Made by a program: the position numbers and the translations under genes. A DNA stretch of 64,000 bases from Alcanivoracaceae bacterium (GTDB lineage: Bacteria > Pseudomonadota > Gammaproteobacteria > Pseudomonadales > Alcanivoracaceae). Below the pieces are notes generated by a model, which was not told the origin of the DNA, searched no databases, and saw only the letters and a list, made by a program, of their open reading frames with translations. The DNA is taken from the NCBI GenBank assembly GCA_029213045.1, contig JARGPN010000009.1:310001-374000 (forward strand), read 5' to 3'. Below, piece after piece: positions 43,744 to 53,540 of this stretch. Numbering within the stretch: the stretch's first letter is position 1; each line of letters opens with the position of its first letter.

Positions 43744-44961
43744 ATGAGTAATCCGCTACTTTCTGGTCTTCGTATTTTAGATCTGTCCCGGCTTTTGCCG
43801 GGACCTTTCTGCACCCTTCAGCTCGCACAATTGGGTGCAGAAGTTATCAAAATTGAAGAGCCAGACGGTGGCGATTACACGCGGGCATTAAGTCCTGCGC
43901 TGTTTAATATCGTCAACCGCGGCAAAAAGTCAGTCACCTTGGATTTACGCCTTGAAGGTGATGTTGAACGCTTCAAAGAAATGGTCAAACACGCCGATGT
44001 CGTGATCGAATCGTTTCGCCCAGGCGTCATGGATAAGCTGGGCTGCGGCTATGACACGTTGAAAGCGGTAAACCCTAAACTGGTTTACGCATCGCTCACT
44101 GGATACGGTCAAACAGGCCCGTACCGTGATCGGCCTGGTCATGACTTAAATTATCTTGGTTATGCAGGTGTGCTAGATCAAACAGGGCTTTCCGGCAAAC
44201 GCCCTGGCATGTCAAACGTACAAATCGCTGATCTTGCCGGCGGCGCACTGACCTGCGCACTCGGCATCTTAGCGGCCGTACAAGGCGCACAAAAATCTGG
44301 CGCAGGCTGTTGGGTGGATGCTGGCATGTTAGACGGCACCCTCGCCTTGCAAACCATGGCCATGGCAACGTTGCACGAACAAGGGCAGACCTTTCCACGA
44401 GGAAAAGATTTCTTAACCGGCGCCCTGCCAAACTACAACCTGTATCGCTGCCGTGACGGCAAATACCTAGCAGTCGGGGCCCTCGAGCCCAAGTTCTTTC
44501 TCAAGTTCTTGCGCGAAATTACGCCGCAATGGCTCTGGGGCAAGAAAAAGACAAAACGTCCGCCTACACACTCCACAAGCAACACAACCCAAGCAGGTAA
44601 GACGAGCTCCAATAACGATATGGGCGCGCTAACGTCGCTAAGCAAAAACCCCACTAAAGCTCGATGGGTATTAATGCCACTGCGCTGGATTATTGCTGGA
44701 GTGCTTATCACACGCACTCGCGACTATTGGGAAAAGCGACTTGGCGATGCAGACGCCTGCATCTCCGCTAGCTTAACCCTAGAAGAAGCCATGCAATCAG
44801 AGCAGGTAAAGGCACGTGGTCTAATCGAAACACGCCATGGCAAGCCTATGGTGAAGTCTGCGTTACGCTTTGTCGGTGCTGAAACCTTCAGCGGAGACAG
44901 CCCCGCTTTGGGTGAGCACAATGACGAGATAAACGTCGCCGGCCAACAACGCCGAGCCTAA
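43744..44961 (+). CDS. CoA-transferase family III protein, alpha-methylacyl-CoA racemase-like
   Basis: A 405-residue CaiB/BaiF-fold protein. RPGHDLNYLGYAGVL gives His133, and QIADLAGG gives Asp163, the two bases used by alpha-methylacyl-CoA racemase; this supports a racemase over a CoA transferase. Racemases allow oxidation of branched-chain fatty acids or sterol side chains, in keeping with the fadIJE operon. It starts two bases after the fadE stop. Residues ~263-320 hold a Ser/Thr/Asn-rich stretch plus a hydrophobic piece not usual in the family. Confidence 0.87.
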   Translation: MSNPLLSGLRILDLSRLLPGPFCTLQLAQLGAEVIKIEEPDGGDYTRALSPALFNIVNRGKKSVTLDLRLEGDVERFKEMVKHADVVIESFRPGVMDKLGCGYDTLKAVNPKLVYASLTGYGQTGPYRDRPGHDLNYLGYAGVLDQTGLSGKRPGMSNVQIADLAGGALTCALGILAAVQGAQKSGAGCWVDAGMLDGTLALQTMAMATLHEQGQTFPRGKDFLTGALPNYNLYRCRDGKYLAVGALEPKFFLKFLREITPQWLWGKKKTKRPPTHSTSNTTQAGKTSSNNDMGALTSLSKNPTKARWVLMPLRWIIAGVLITRTRDYWEKRLGDADACISASLTLEEAMQSEQVKARGLIETRHGKPMVKSALRFVGAETFSGDSPALGEHNDEINVAGQQRRA

Positions 44962-45158
44962 AAACCCTTAGCACTAGACGCTCAGCGCTTTGCTACGCGT
45001 TATAGCGCTCTTGCAAGGCAATTAATTGCGAAAAAATGCCCATTTCATAGCGTTCTGAACGTTAGGTGACTTGTTGGCCCTTTCGTCACTCCCTATGCCT
45101 TGTGTATCCCGTTAAGGTAGTGGCATTTTAATAATCACAAAACGAACAGGTTAGCTGT

Positions 45159-46052
45159 ATGAGTCTTCAGGCCAGAATTATCAAAGCTTTTACCCGACGC
45201 ACCGTTAAACGCAACAATCTGAATGAACAGCAATTTGTTCGCCACTTCCGACACGTTACCAATAACAGTCCGTCATTAAATTTAATTCCGCGCGGTATTC
45301 GTCTTCGCCAGATCAACACCAGTGCCTTCGAGGGCGAATGCATGTCCACCGAGCACCCAGAGGTGACGGTACTCTATATCCACGGTGGCGCTTACGTTGG
45401 CGGCATTACCAAAACCTATCACAACATCGCCTCAAGGCTGGCTAAAAAATTGAATGGCGAAGTCTTTCTGGTTAAATATCCGTTCGCACCCGAGCACCCC
45501 TACCCAGCGGCAGTCAATCGTGTACTCGAGGCCTATCAATATTTACTGAATGAAGGTAGAAAGCCGGAAAACATCATTATATCAGGCGATTCAGCAGGCG
45601 GCGGCTTAACACTCGCGACGCTGCTCAATATTCGCGATCAAAATTTACCAGGTCCTCGCTGCGCTGTTGCATTATCGCCTGGTGCCAGCTGCTTCCCTGA
45701 CGAAGCCGAGCTTCGTCGCTTAGATAAATCCGACGCTATGTTGTCAGCGGACATGATCAAAACTGCTATCGAAGTCTATGTACCCAATAAGGAAGACCGT
45801 TCACACCCCTATGCGTCACCGGCCCTAGGTGATTACACCGGCATTTCGCCCTTAATGATTTTAACAAGCACAGAAGAAGTACTTTACGGCGATGCGAAAC
45901 GTGTTCGCGAGGCGGCTGAAAAATCAGGTGTGGAAGTAGAATGGATTGAACGAAAAGGAGTCTTCCATGTTTGGCCCATCATGGTGCCGTTTCTTCCAGA
46001 GGCCAATCAGGATTTAAAACGCATCGTTTCGTTTATACGCTCACACGCATAA
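45159..46052 (+). CDS. Alpha/beta hydrolase, hormone-sensitive-lipase-like (fold-3) esterase
   Basis: A 297-residue esterase with the family motifs: oxyanion HGGAYVGG near residue 74, the nucleophile in SGDSAGGGL near residue 147, an Asp region near LMILTSTEEVLYGD and the His in GVFHVWPIM. No signal peptide, so it is intracellular. It hydrolyses short or medium acyl esters. It lies 200 bases after the racemase gene and is probably transcribed on its own. Confidence 0.9.
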   Translation: MSLQARIIKAFTRRTVKRNNLNEQQFVRHFRHVTNNSPSLNLIPRGIRLRQINTSAFEGECMSTEHPEVTVLYIHGGAYVGGITKTYHNIASRLAKKLNGEVFLVKYPFAPEHPYPAAVNRVLEAYQYLLNEGRKPENIIISGDSAGGGLTLATLLNIRDQNLPGPRCAVALSPGASCFPDEAELRRLDKSDAMLSADMIKTAIEVYVPNKEDRSHPYASPALGDYTGISPLMILTSTEEVLYGDAKRVREAAEKSGVEVEWIERKGVFHVWPIMVPFLPEANQDLKRIVSFIRSHA

Positions 46053-46066
46053 ATAAAAACTTATCT

Positions 46067-46103
46067 CTAAGGGTCGCCGCAATGATCTAGCGGCGATCCT
46101 TAG
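46067..46103 (+). terminator. Hairpin after the esterase gene
   Basis: A 14-bp stem (46067-46080 with 46090-46103) with one G-U pair and a 9-base loop. There is no T run after it, so it may stabilise rather than terminate the RNA. Confidence 0.5.
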
Positions 46104-46609
46104 CGATAACACCCCGCACATCTGAATGGCTCGGCCTGCACCCATCCCTTGTCCTTTCGCGACATTTAATTATTCCTTCGCGACCACCTCCGTTTTGTCT
46201 TTCACGGACACTCTTTAACACAAACCAAGCACAGACGTTTTGCTATCTACACAAAGGGAACTAGGTGGAGCAAAAAGCAGTAATACCTTATACCTAATGG
46301 CACTCAGGAAATTACATTTACCAACAAATTAACTCGACTTTAAAGACTTGAACAAGCGCACAATACCAGCTTAATTGTTTATATTTAGATTGAAATCTTC
46401 TCGGCGAATATTATCTTTTACCCAGCCGAGGTCATGACAATTTCTACGCCCATTAGGGATTGTCTGCACCACGTTAAGGATAACGTGCATAAGAATAGCG
46501 AGAGACTATTCTTCACAAAAGGACAACGCTTCGTGAATTTGAATCATCAAATTAGATTAATCACGGATACGAATTGTCCTTTAATAAAAATAAAAACGGG
46601 AATGCGACC
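46104..46609. other. Intergenic region, AT-richer than its neighbours
   Basis: About 500 bases upstream of the second AraC gene. The frame before ATG 46610 is open but has no start with a ribosome binding site. No other gene is seen. Confidence 0.45.
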
Positions 46610-47635
46610 ATGCATACAAAAGGTAAAATAGCATACCAAGTTCCGATACTTCCTATGCGCTACGCGCGCCACTTTGCTCGTTTCATGGAAGGCCATGGAA
46701 TCCATAAAGTCGCGTTCTTAGAAGGCACTCGCATCACCGAAGAAAGACTCAATGAAGCTGATGGATTTTTGTCGATGACAGAAATTCTCAGTGTGCTGCA
46801 AAAATCCCAAGAATTGCTCGACGACGAATTAGCGCCTTTTAAATTCGGCCAAAGCCTAGACCTAATCAAACACGGATTACTGGGTCACGCATTACTCTGC
46901 CAAGATGACGTAAAAATGTTACTCACCACAAACATTCAGTATCTACGCATCTGCCTGCCATTAATGGATATTAAGCTTAAGCAAAGCGGCGAAAAATTTA
47001 TTATCTCTTTAGGAGATTCGTGGGACTTAGGCCCTCTACGTACATTTATTATGAAAATGTACCTAGGCAGCATTTACACTATGACATCGCTTATATGCAG
47101 GCAGTTTTCATTTAAGTTTAATTTCTCAACAAAGCTACCGGAAAAAGAGTGGAGTGAGCTAATTAAAAACTCACAACTAGAATTCAATGCGGAAGAAAGC
47201 GTCGTCTCAATGGAGTTGGTGGGCCGTCAGCAAGCCGCCAGAAATGATGACAACATCGCTGATCACCTCGCGATGGCAAACTCCAAACAAAAACTTGAGT
47301 ATGAAGGCACGCTGAATGTTTTACTCAAAGTCCGCCAGAAAATCACCAACACCCCGGGGCGCGACAGCACCCTAGAGCGCGTCGCCCAGCAGCTCGGAAT
47401 GTGCGCGAGATCGGTACGGCGGCACCTAAAATTAGCCGGATTTTCCTTTCAGGATATTCGTAATGAAGTTAGAGAAACGTTTGCGACTCGCTACTTGACG
47501 GATACGAATATTCCGCTCGAGAAAATTGCAGAACGTTTAGGATATAGTGACCAGGCAAGCTTCACTAAGGCATATCGAGGCTGGACGGGAAAAACGCCGG
47601 GAACGGTACGCAAATCACACTCACCCAGCTGCTAA
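46610..47635 (+). CDS. AraC-family transcriptional regulator
   Basis: A 341-residue regulator of the same general type as the one at 746. The C-terminal double helix-turn-helix contains LERVAQQLGMCARSVRRHL and LEKIAERLGYSDQASFTKAYRGWTGKTP. The N-terminal half is the AraC ligand/dimer region. ATG 46610 is preceded by GGGA; an upstream TTG (46574) is less likely. It is convergent with gspN. Confidence 0.88.
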   Translation: MHTKGKIAYQVPILPMRYARHFARFMEGHGIHKVAFLEGTRITEERLNEADGFLSMTEILSVLQKSQELLDDELAPFKFGQSLDLIKHGLLGHALLCQDDVKMLLTTNIQYLRICLPLMDIKLKQSGEKFIISLGDSWDLGPLRTFIMKMYLGSIYTMTSLICRQFSFKFNFSTKLPEKEWSELIKNSQLEFNAEESVVSMELVGRQQAARNDDNIADHLAMANSKQKLEYEGTLNVLLKVRQKITNTPGRDSTLERVAQQLGMCARSVRRHLKLAGFSFQDIRNEVRETFATRYLTDTNIPLEKIAERLGYSDQASFTKAYRGWTGKTPGTVRKSHSPSC

Positions 47636-47653
47636 ACGCAAAGATGACAGCGT

Positions 47654-48400
47654 TCAAGCGCCGGCACCATCACCAAGATTAGAAAAGTCTAACGGCCGAC
47701 TGGTTCGATAGACCTCTTCATTAGGGTCACCGCCTAATTCAGCCATTCCCAATAGCTGGGGAAATGCTTGAAGAACTTGCAGTACAATCATTTTATTTTC
47801 GACAAAAGCCATCGCTAATTTTTGCTTTTTATTATCTTGTATTTCTAGCTGTGGACCGCTTGCCTGCATACTTAAAAGCCCATCAAGTGGCGGTACAGTA
47901 ACTGGATCGCCGAAGCCCCAATTTAACTCCCCACCCGTGTAATGCAGCGCGCCGCTTACGTGCTCGACAGCGTCATCCTCGAAGTTTAACGCCACCTGCG
48001 ATAACTTCAGAACTCCACTAGCACTACCCATTGGCAAGAATTCTGACACCTGCCGCGCCGGCAGCAGCGCATTTGCATCGGCGATTTGCCAGCCGCCATT
48101 GCTAACTCCGACCCAGCCACTGACTTCAATCTCACCCGTTGCAGATGACAGCAGAAGGCCTGGTGTTAATCCTCTCCAATCCATTTCCCAATTTACAGAG
48201 ATCGACTGCTGCTTCCAGATCGAATCTGCATGCCCTTTCCACCACAAACCGGACACCCGCACATCTGGCGCGCCAGAATCGGTAGAAGCTGCAGGAATTA
48301 ATGCGCCTTTTACCACTTGAGCGGGCATAAGAATCACCACAAATATTACCAATGTGACCAAAAAGCTTCCCACTAAAGCAATTACCTTTTTTGTACTCAT
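47654..48400 (-). CDS. gspN: Type II secretion system protein N
   Basis: A 248-residue protein with one N-terminal membrane anchor and a beta-rich periplasmic part (VRVSGLWWKGHADSIW, GGWQIADANALLPA), matching GspN (PF01203). GspN is an accessory factor of type II secretion. No other gsp gene is in the window. The N-terminal helix VALVGSFLVTLVIFVVIL is clear. It lies just beside the surface-protein block, whose products need an export route. Confidence 0.8.
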   Translation of the reverse strand: MSTKKVIALVGSFLVTLVIFVVILMPAQVVKGALIPAASTDSGAPDVRVSGLWWKGHADSIWKQQSISVNWEMDWRGLTPGLLLSSATGEIEVSGWVGVSNGGWQIADANALLPARQVSEFLPMGSASGVLKLSQVALNFEDDAVEHVSGALHYTGGELNWGFGDPVTVPPLDGLLSMQASGPQLEIQDNKKQKLAMAFVENKMIVLQVLQAFPQLLGMAELGGDPNEEVYRTSRPLDFSNLGDGAGA

Positions 48401-49034
48401 TTTTTCTTCCAGCCAAGGCCATCAAGATACGATCCACGACCGCTAAACACTAAATGTCGACATAGAGATACACCGTGGCATTAAATTAACCAAGACAAAA
48501 GATATCCGTCTCTTAGTATTACCCTCTTTGACAAGACGAATTCCCAATTTGACTAAAACATGATTCTCGCCAAATAAGATTAATACTATTTACCCACCAA
48601 AACCCATGACAAATTAAGCAGTACTTTTAATAAAAGAAAAATATTCTCCGATTACCGAACTAGTATTAATATGGAATTATCCATGTATTTATCATTTTTT
48701 AAGGCACTTTAATCTCATAAAAAAACCCATTTAAAGAAAATAAATATTTTATTATTTTTGATAAATGAGACATGAAGCATCTTTTATTTAATTAGTTCCT
48801 CGATTGCCTTCTTTGACAAAGGCCTTACCGAATTCATCAAAGACGCCACACCGCTACAACGCGTAAAACTACGCTTGCCATATAAAGCAGCATTCTGCTT
48901 TGGCATTTGTGCGGTCATTCCATTTAACAACAATCAACAATGGATGCAGCACTAAGCGTACCGATAGAGCTATTTATCGGGCGTCCTAAATTACAACCGA
49001 AAGGAGTGTCCCCTAGGACACGTGGAGAAAGGAT
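48401..49034. promoter_or_regulatory. AT-rich upstream region of the surface-protein block, with leader hairpins
   Basis: 634 bases, markedly richer in A+T than the genes around. No gene is supported. It ends in two hairpins: CCGATA...TATCGG at 48961-48980 and GTGTCC-CCTA-GGACAC at 49006-49021, the second 13 bases before ATG 49035. Confidence 0.5.
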
Positions 49035-50864
49035 ATGTTTTCTATCAACTCTAAAAGCGGGCTAAACCGACTACGGTCGGTGATCGCAGGGGGCACGTTG
49101 CTTACTGCCAGTGGCATTGTGTCGGCGGTACCCGTCTCACTTAGCCTCGATTACCAATGTACTTACCCATTAATCGGTACGCAGCCTCTGTCAATCGTCA
49201 TCAACTCTGACATGCCAGCATCTATTCCTGTCGGTCAGTCTACCGGCGCCTTTGACCTAGACGTTGTTGCGACAGCGAAAGGCCAAACCTGGAACGGCTT
49301 GAACATCGTGAGCGCCAAGTCATTAGAAGGCACAGCGACTGCGTTTTCAAATATTTCGGGCAACAACCTTAGTTTGGACCTCGCAGTTCCGACCAACATT
49401 GCAGAGCAAGCAATTCCTGCTGTAAACGGTGACTTTGATCTAATCGCCACCGGTCAGACTCCACCGCTAACCTTCAACAATAACAATATCGGTGACATCG
49501 TTATTACTGTTGGCAACTTGGACATGGCACTACTTGCGCGCAAAGGCGACGGCTCACCAGTTATCTTTGCTGAGTCCGATCCTGCAACTGGCATTTTCCC
49601 ATCTATCTGTACTCAAGATGCTGGACAAGACAACGTACTGCACACGTTTGCAGTGGTTGGTGTAGCAACTGAAGCAGACATCGACGTAGCGCCAGCTTCT
49701 GTTGATTTCGGCAACGTACAAGCTGGTTTAACAGCAACTCAGTCTATTACTGTCTCTAACGTAGGTGGCTCACCACTGGGCATCAACGGCGTTTCATTGA
49801 CAGGCGCAGACGCGGGTCAGTTCTCACAAACCAACAACTGCTCCACCGTTGCTGATGGCGATAGCTGTCAGGTAGACGTGACTTACTATGCAACCGGCGA
49901 CGCAACTCACAGCGCTAGCGTAGTGATCGCATCCACTGATACTGACGAGCCAACTGTAACTGTTCCTGTTACTGGCACCAGCGAAATGGAAACCAACCCG
50001 AACATCAGCACTGATCCAACTTCAGTTGCATTCGGCCAGGTGACTGTGGGTACTTCTGCTAACCGTACAGTAACGATCAGCAATGACGGCACCGAAGCGT
50101 TGAACATCACCGGTATTACTCTAGGTGGCGCAAACGCGAGTGAGTTCTTCGAAACAAACAACTGCTCTATCGTTGCCATCAACGACAGCTGCGCAGTTGA
50201 CCTTGTTTTCACTCCAAACGGTCAAGGCGCTCGCAGCGCTAGCCTGACCATCAACTCTAACGATCCAGATAGCCCATCTGTGCAAGTTGCCATTGCAGGT
50301 AGCGGCTTCGAAGACGTCGGAACTGGTGTTTTGGTTTCTTATGACCTAGACGGCACGTCTTACATCAAAGCAGCAAAAGGCTCTGTCGACATCTCCGGCA
50401 CCATCAACGCGGATCTCGACCTCGCATCACAAACCTTTACTGCTGAGCTAGCGCTCAACCCAACTCACGGTGAGTTCAAGCTACTGAGCTGGTTGAAGTC
50501 AATCACTACCATTGCAGACATCAACTTCGAACAAGTTGGCGAAACCACTGGCACATTGAACAACCAAGGCAAACTGAAATCTCATTCAGAGATGTACGTA
50601 CGTCTGTCTAAAGTTCAAGTTAACCTGTTCGGCTTGAAGTTCCGCGTAGGTGGTGGCGAAGAATGCCGCACTACCGACGTAGCCATCATGGACCTTGAGT
50701 CTCCAGACGGATCGCCATTTGATCCACTGCAGACTGGCGGCACCCTAGCTGGTACTTACACCCTGCCACCAGTATCTAACTGTGGCGGCTTCGACAGCAT
50801 CATCAACTCTTTGATGGCTGGCCCAGGTAATACCATCTCTATGAAATTGACCCCAAAACTATAA
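49035..50864 (+). CDS. Exported surface protein with an N-terminal YxCxYPL module, two ASH repeats and a C-terminal module
   Basis: A 609-residue protein. Signal peptide to about residue 32; an N-terminal module (33-212) starting DYQCTYPLIGTQPLSIVI, which I associate with a DUF6801-like domain; two Ig-like choice-of-anchor D/ASH repeats (about 215-425), each with a conserved Cys pair; and a C-terminal module (430-609) with FGLKFRVGGGEECRT and NCGGFDSIINSLM. The N- and C-modules recur without the repeats in the protein at 50977. The codons are strongly biased toward AAC, ATC, GGT and CTG, suggesting high expression. Ligand and role unknown; predicted to be outside the cell. Confidence 0.8.
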   Translation: MFSINSKSGLNRLRSVIAGGTLLTASGIVSAVPVSLSLDYQCTYPLIGTQPLSIVINSDMPASIPVGQSTGAFDLDVVATAKGQTWNGLNIVSAKSLEGTATAFSNISGNNLSLDLAVPTNIAEQAIPAVNGDFDLIATGQTPPLTFNNNNIGDIVITVGNLDMALLARKGDGSPVIFAESDPATGIFPSICTQDAGQDNVLHTFAVVGVATEADIDVAPASVDFGNVQAGLTATQSITVSNVGGSPLGINGVSLTGADAGQFSQTNNCSTVADGDSCQVDVTYYATGDATHSASVVIASTDTDEPTVTVPVTGTSEMETNPNISTDPTSVAFGQVTVGTSANRTVTISNDGTEALNITGITLGGANASEFFETNNCSIVAINDSCAVDLVFTPNGQGARSASLTINSNDPDSPSVQVAIAGSGFEDVGTGVLVSYDLDGTSYIKAAKGSVDISGTINADLDLASQTFTAELALNPTHGEFKLLSWLKSITTIADINFEQVGETTGTLNNQGKLKSHSEMYVRLSKVQVNLFGLKFRVGGGEECRTTDVAIMDLESPDGSPFDPLQTGGTLAGTYTLPPVSNCGGFDSIINSLMAGPGNTISMKLTPKL

Positions 50865-50875
50865 AACGGACGCAG

Positions 50876-50900
50876 GAGTCTCCAGATTTATTGGAGGCTC
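50876..50900 (+). terminator. Hairpin after the first surface-protein gene
   Basis: GAGTCTCCA, loop GATTTAT, TGGAGGCTC with one G-U pair; weak T content follows. Confidence 0.5.
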
Positions 50901-50934
50901 TTGCCCCGGTTAACGTTTTGAAATGGTCTTTTTA

Positions 50935-50955
50935 GTGCCCCCTTCTTGGGGGCAC
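50935..50955 (+). promoter_or_regulatory. Leader hairpin before the second surface-protein gene
   Basis: GTGCCCCC-TTCTT-GGGGGCAC, a perfect 8-bp stem ending 21 bases before ATG 50977. It could control RNA stability, attenuation or ribosome access. Confidence 0.5.
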
Positions 50956-50976
50956 ATCCGTCATGGAAGTCGCTAC

Positions 50977-52107
50977 ATGAACTTAAAAAAAAAATCCGTC
51001 TATCTTGTTAACACCTTATTCTCTGTATCCTTACTTACCGCAAGTAGCTTGATTTCAGCCGCACCAGCAGAAGTCAATTTAGCGTACACCTGCGTTTTCC
51101 CTCTATTGAAAGATCAACCCATGTCGGTGCACATCACCGCAGACATTCCAGAATCTGTTGCCACAAATATCGCAACAGATAACTTCAGTATTGATGCCAT
51201 TGCCACCGTTAGCGATGAAGCATGGAACGGCTTATATTTTGTCGGCAGCAGAACCCTAACGGGAAACGTTATTGCCGAAGCATCATTAGTCATTCCCCCT
51301 GGTATTTTGTTGAACCTTCAAGTCCCTATGTCTCTTGACCCAGCAAAACTTCCCAATGAAAGGAAGGCATTTGACGTCAATGCTCACGGCGAGACACCCT
51401 CCTTAACTTTTCCTCAAGAGGGCAATGCCGTTATTTCCGTCGGCGATCTTTTAATGAACATTACACCTGAAGACCACTTAGGAAACACAACGGGTCTAGG
51501 TGAATTTGAATCGGTTTGCACGCTAAACGCAGGACAAAGTCCCGTTTTGAGAACAATAAAAGTGACTGAGCCAACCGCCATAGGTATTAACGCCGTACTT
51601 TCAGGTAGCACACAAATTGGCAGCGCGTCGAGCACGGTAAATTTAAGTGGAAGTTTGCAATCTGGCGTAACGAACGGCTCCCCAGCTAGCGCCGACATTC
51701 TTTTCGACAAGACCGTTGGCACATTTAAAAGCTCACGCTTTTTCGGATTGCTTACCGGAACATCGGAAGTGGTCCTAACAGAAAGCGGAAATAGCACTGC
51801 ATCGCTATCTAACGATTCATTGGAAGTTCAAACAAATTTAAACGTGGCGCTACCAAATTTATCAGTCAAGCTTTTTGGCTTTAAGGTGCCCGCCGGTGAT
51901 ATGTCCGCATGTCATACCACCTCTCCCGCTTCTATCAACCTCACCACGCCACCCGGAGAAACCTATCGTCCTGATGACGGGGGGCGCATTAGCGGCAACT
52001 ACACCATTTCCTCGTTCGAGAACTGCGGCGGGATCAATAGCTTTGTGAACTACCTTATTTCAGGGTCAGACAACGGCATGAATCTAACGCTTGCGCCACA
52101 AAACTGA
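50977..52107 (+). CDS. Exported surface protein sharing N- and C-modules with its neighbours, without ASH repeats
   Basis: A 376-residue protein: signal peptide to about residue 27 (LISAAPAEV), an N-module with AYTCVFPLLKDQPMSVHI, and a C-module with LFGFKVPAGDMSACHT and NCGGINSFVNYLI. These align with both ends of the 609-residue protein, so it is the same protein without the Ig-like insert. ATG 50977 has TGGAAG eight bases upstream. Its stop is 35 bases before the lipase start, so they are likely one operon. Function unknown. Confidence 0.78.
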   Translation: MNLKKKSVYLVNTLFSVSLLTASSLISAAPAEVNLAYTCVFPLLKDQPMSVHITADIPESVATNIATDNFSIDAIATVSDEAWNGLYFVGSRTLTGNVIAEASLVIPPGILLNLQVPMSLDPAKLPNERKAFDVNAHGETPSLTFPQEGNAVISVGDLLMNITPEDHLGNTTGLGEFESVCTLNAGQSPVLRTIKVTEPTAIGINAVLSGSTQIGSASSTVNLSGSLQSGVTNGSPASADILFDKTVGTFKSSRFFGLLTGTSEVVLTESGNSTASLSNDSLEVQTNLNVALPNLSVKLFGFKVPAGDMSACHTTSPASINLTTPPGETYRPDDGGRISGNYTISSFENCGGINSFVNYLISGSDNGMNLTLAPQN

Positions 52108-52142
52108 TGCGACTCCCTAAGAATAATATGGAGATTTACACC

Positions 52143-53366
52143 ATGTTGGAAAAAACAGTTCAACGAGGCATCAAAGCAATGCAAAGCGTTAGCGCCATCG
52201 CCTTGCTCACCTTAATGCCCATTTCGGCGTCAGCAGATGAAGCGCTTGATGCGTTCTATAACTTACCGGAACCAATGCCTGCTGGCATTCCAGGAACGAT
52301 TCTACGCTCTGAACCCATGAGCTCTGGCGCAACGTCGCTAAGTGGATCCGTTTCAAAAGCTTATCGTGTGATGTATCACTCCACTGACGCCATCGGTAAT
52401 CCAAATTTGGTCACAGGCACGATCATCGTCCCAACACTACAAGACAGCTCATCAACGAAAAAAATTGTGGTGCTAGCGCCTGGCACCGCTGGTCCGGCTT
52501 ACCGTTGCGCACCGTCCATTATGATCGGTCGCGGCGCTTACTATGAGCAACCTGCTGTCACGGAGATGGTAAAGCAAGGCTATATTGTTGCCGTCACTGA
52601 TTACGACGGATACCAACCCACACCTAAAACAAGCTACATCGTCGGCAAAGCAATGGGGGCTGCGGTGCTCGATATTGCACGCGCTACTGCTGAAAAAATT
52701 GATGCCGACATTAACAACGTTCGCGTCGCGCTGCGCGGCTACTCGCAAGGCGGTGGCGCAACAATGTGGGCAGCTCAAATGCAACCCGCCTACGCGCCAG
52801 AAATGAATCTCGTTGGTGCCGCAGCTGGAGGCGTTCCCGCAAACCTCGCCCAAGTCGCTCTACCGCTTGAAGGTAAGGACGGCTTTGGTGTTTTGTTTTA
52901 CGCCCTACTTGGGCAAGACAACGCCTACCCAGAGTTATCCCTAGATCCATTCTTAAATGACCGAGGCCGCACGACGGTTTCCAATATGGAGAGCGATAGT
53001 TGCATCATTGAGCTACTTCAAGATTTCTCAGGATTAAAACTGGCTGATCTCACCGACATAAACCCACTAAATCTTGATCGCTTTAATCGCATCGCCGAAA
53101 ACGAGCTCGGCAAGATGCCGGTCAATATACCTGTTTTTCAATACCACGAAGTCCAAGACGGACTGGTCGCCTATGGCCAAGCGAAGGATTTGCGCAATAC
53201 CTACTGTGCGGCTGGCGTTGTTCATACTTGGAAAGAGTATGACACCCAAGGAGAAAGCGGCGTCATCCGTCATATTAATTTAGTTCAGCGCGGCAATAAC
53301 GACGTAATGGCTTTTCTCAATGCACGCTTTAACAACGTCCCCGCGACATCGAATTGCCCAGAGTGA
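52143..53366 (+). CDS. Secretory lipase family protein
   Basis: A 407-residue exported alpha/beta hydrolase of the LIP type (PF03583-like). The signal peptide ends near residue 31 (ISASA-DE). The nucleophile is Ser201 in RGYSQGGGA; Asp339 (HEVQDGLV) and His377 (IRHINL) are the probable partners. Members hydrolyse triacylglycerols or related esters outside the cell. ATG 52143 has GGAG nine bases upstream and is preferred to the overlapping ATG at 52107. It is closely related to the truncated gene at 1-451. Confidence 0.88.
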   Translation: MLEKTVQRGIKAMQSVSAIALLTLMPISASADEALDAFYNLPEPMPAGIPGTILRSEPMSSGATSLSGSVSKAYRVMYHSTDAIGNPNLVTGTIIVPTLQDSSSTKKIVVLAPGTAGPAYRCAPSIMIGRGAYYEQPAVTEMVKQGYIVAVTDYDGYQPTPKTSYIVGKAMGAAVLDIARATAEKIDADINNVRVALRGYSQGGGATMWAAQMQPAYAPEMNLVGAAAGGVPANLAQVALPLEGKDGFGVLFYALLGQDNAYPELSLDPFLNDRGRTTVSNMESDSCIIELLQDFSGLKLADLTDINPLNLDRFNRIAENELGKMPVNIPVFQYHEVQDGLVAYGQAKDLRNTYCAAGVVHTWKEYDTQGESGVIRHINLVQRGNNDVMAFLNARFNNVPATSNCPE

Positions 53367-53494
53367 AATGGAAGCGACATGACTAATTAAAAAAACCATG
53401 CATCGATGCGTTCCGGAAAGAGAGATAGAAATAAATGTTTGCAGTAAGTGTTTGTTTCAAACAAACCTTATCAATAAAAACAACAACGATGCAT

Positions 53495-53521
53495 AAAGTC
53501 AGCTCTTCTAGAACTGACTTT
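53495..53521 (+). promoter_or_regulatory. Leader hairpin before the giant repeat protein gene
   Basis: AAAGTCAG, 11-base loop containing TTCTAGAA, CTGACTTT. The hairpin ends 19 bases before ATG 53541 and may act as terminator for the lipase transcript or as leader control. Confidence 0.5.
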
Positions 53522-53540
53522 GCGTCAGGAGTGACAACTC

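Noticed and set aside
46434-46631. 65-codon plus-strand frame before the second AraC gene
   Set aside because: It overlaps the AraC start, has no ribosome binding site and its translation looks random.
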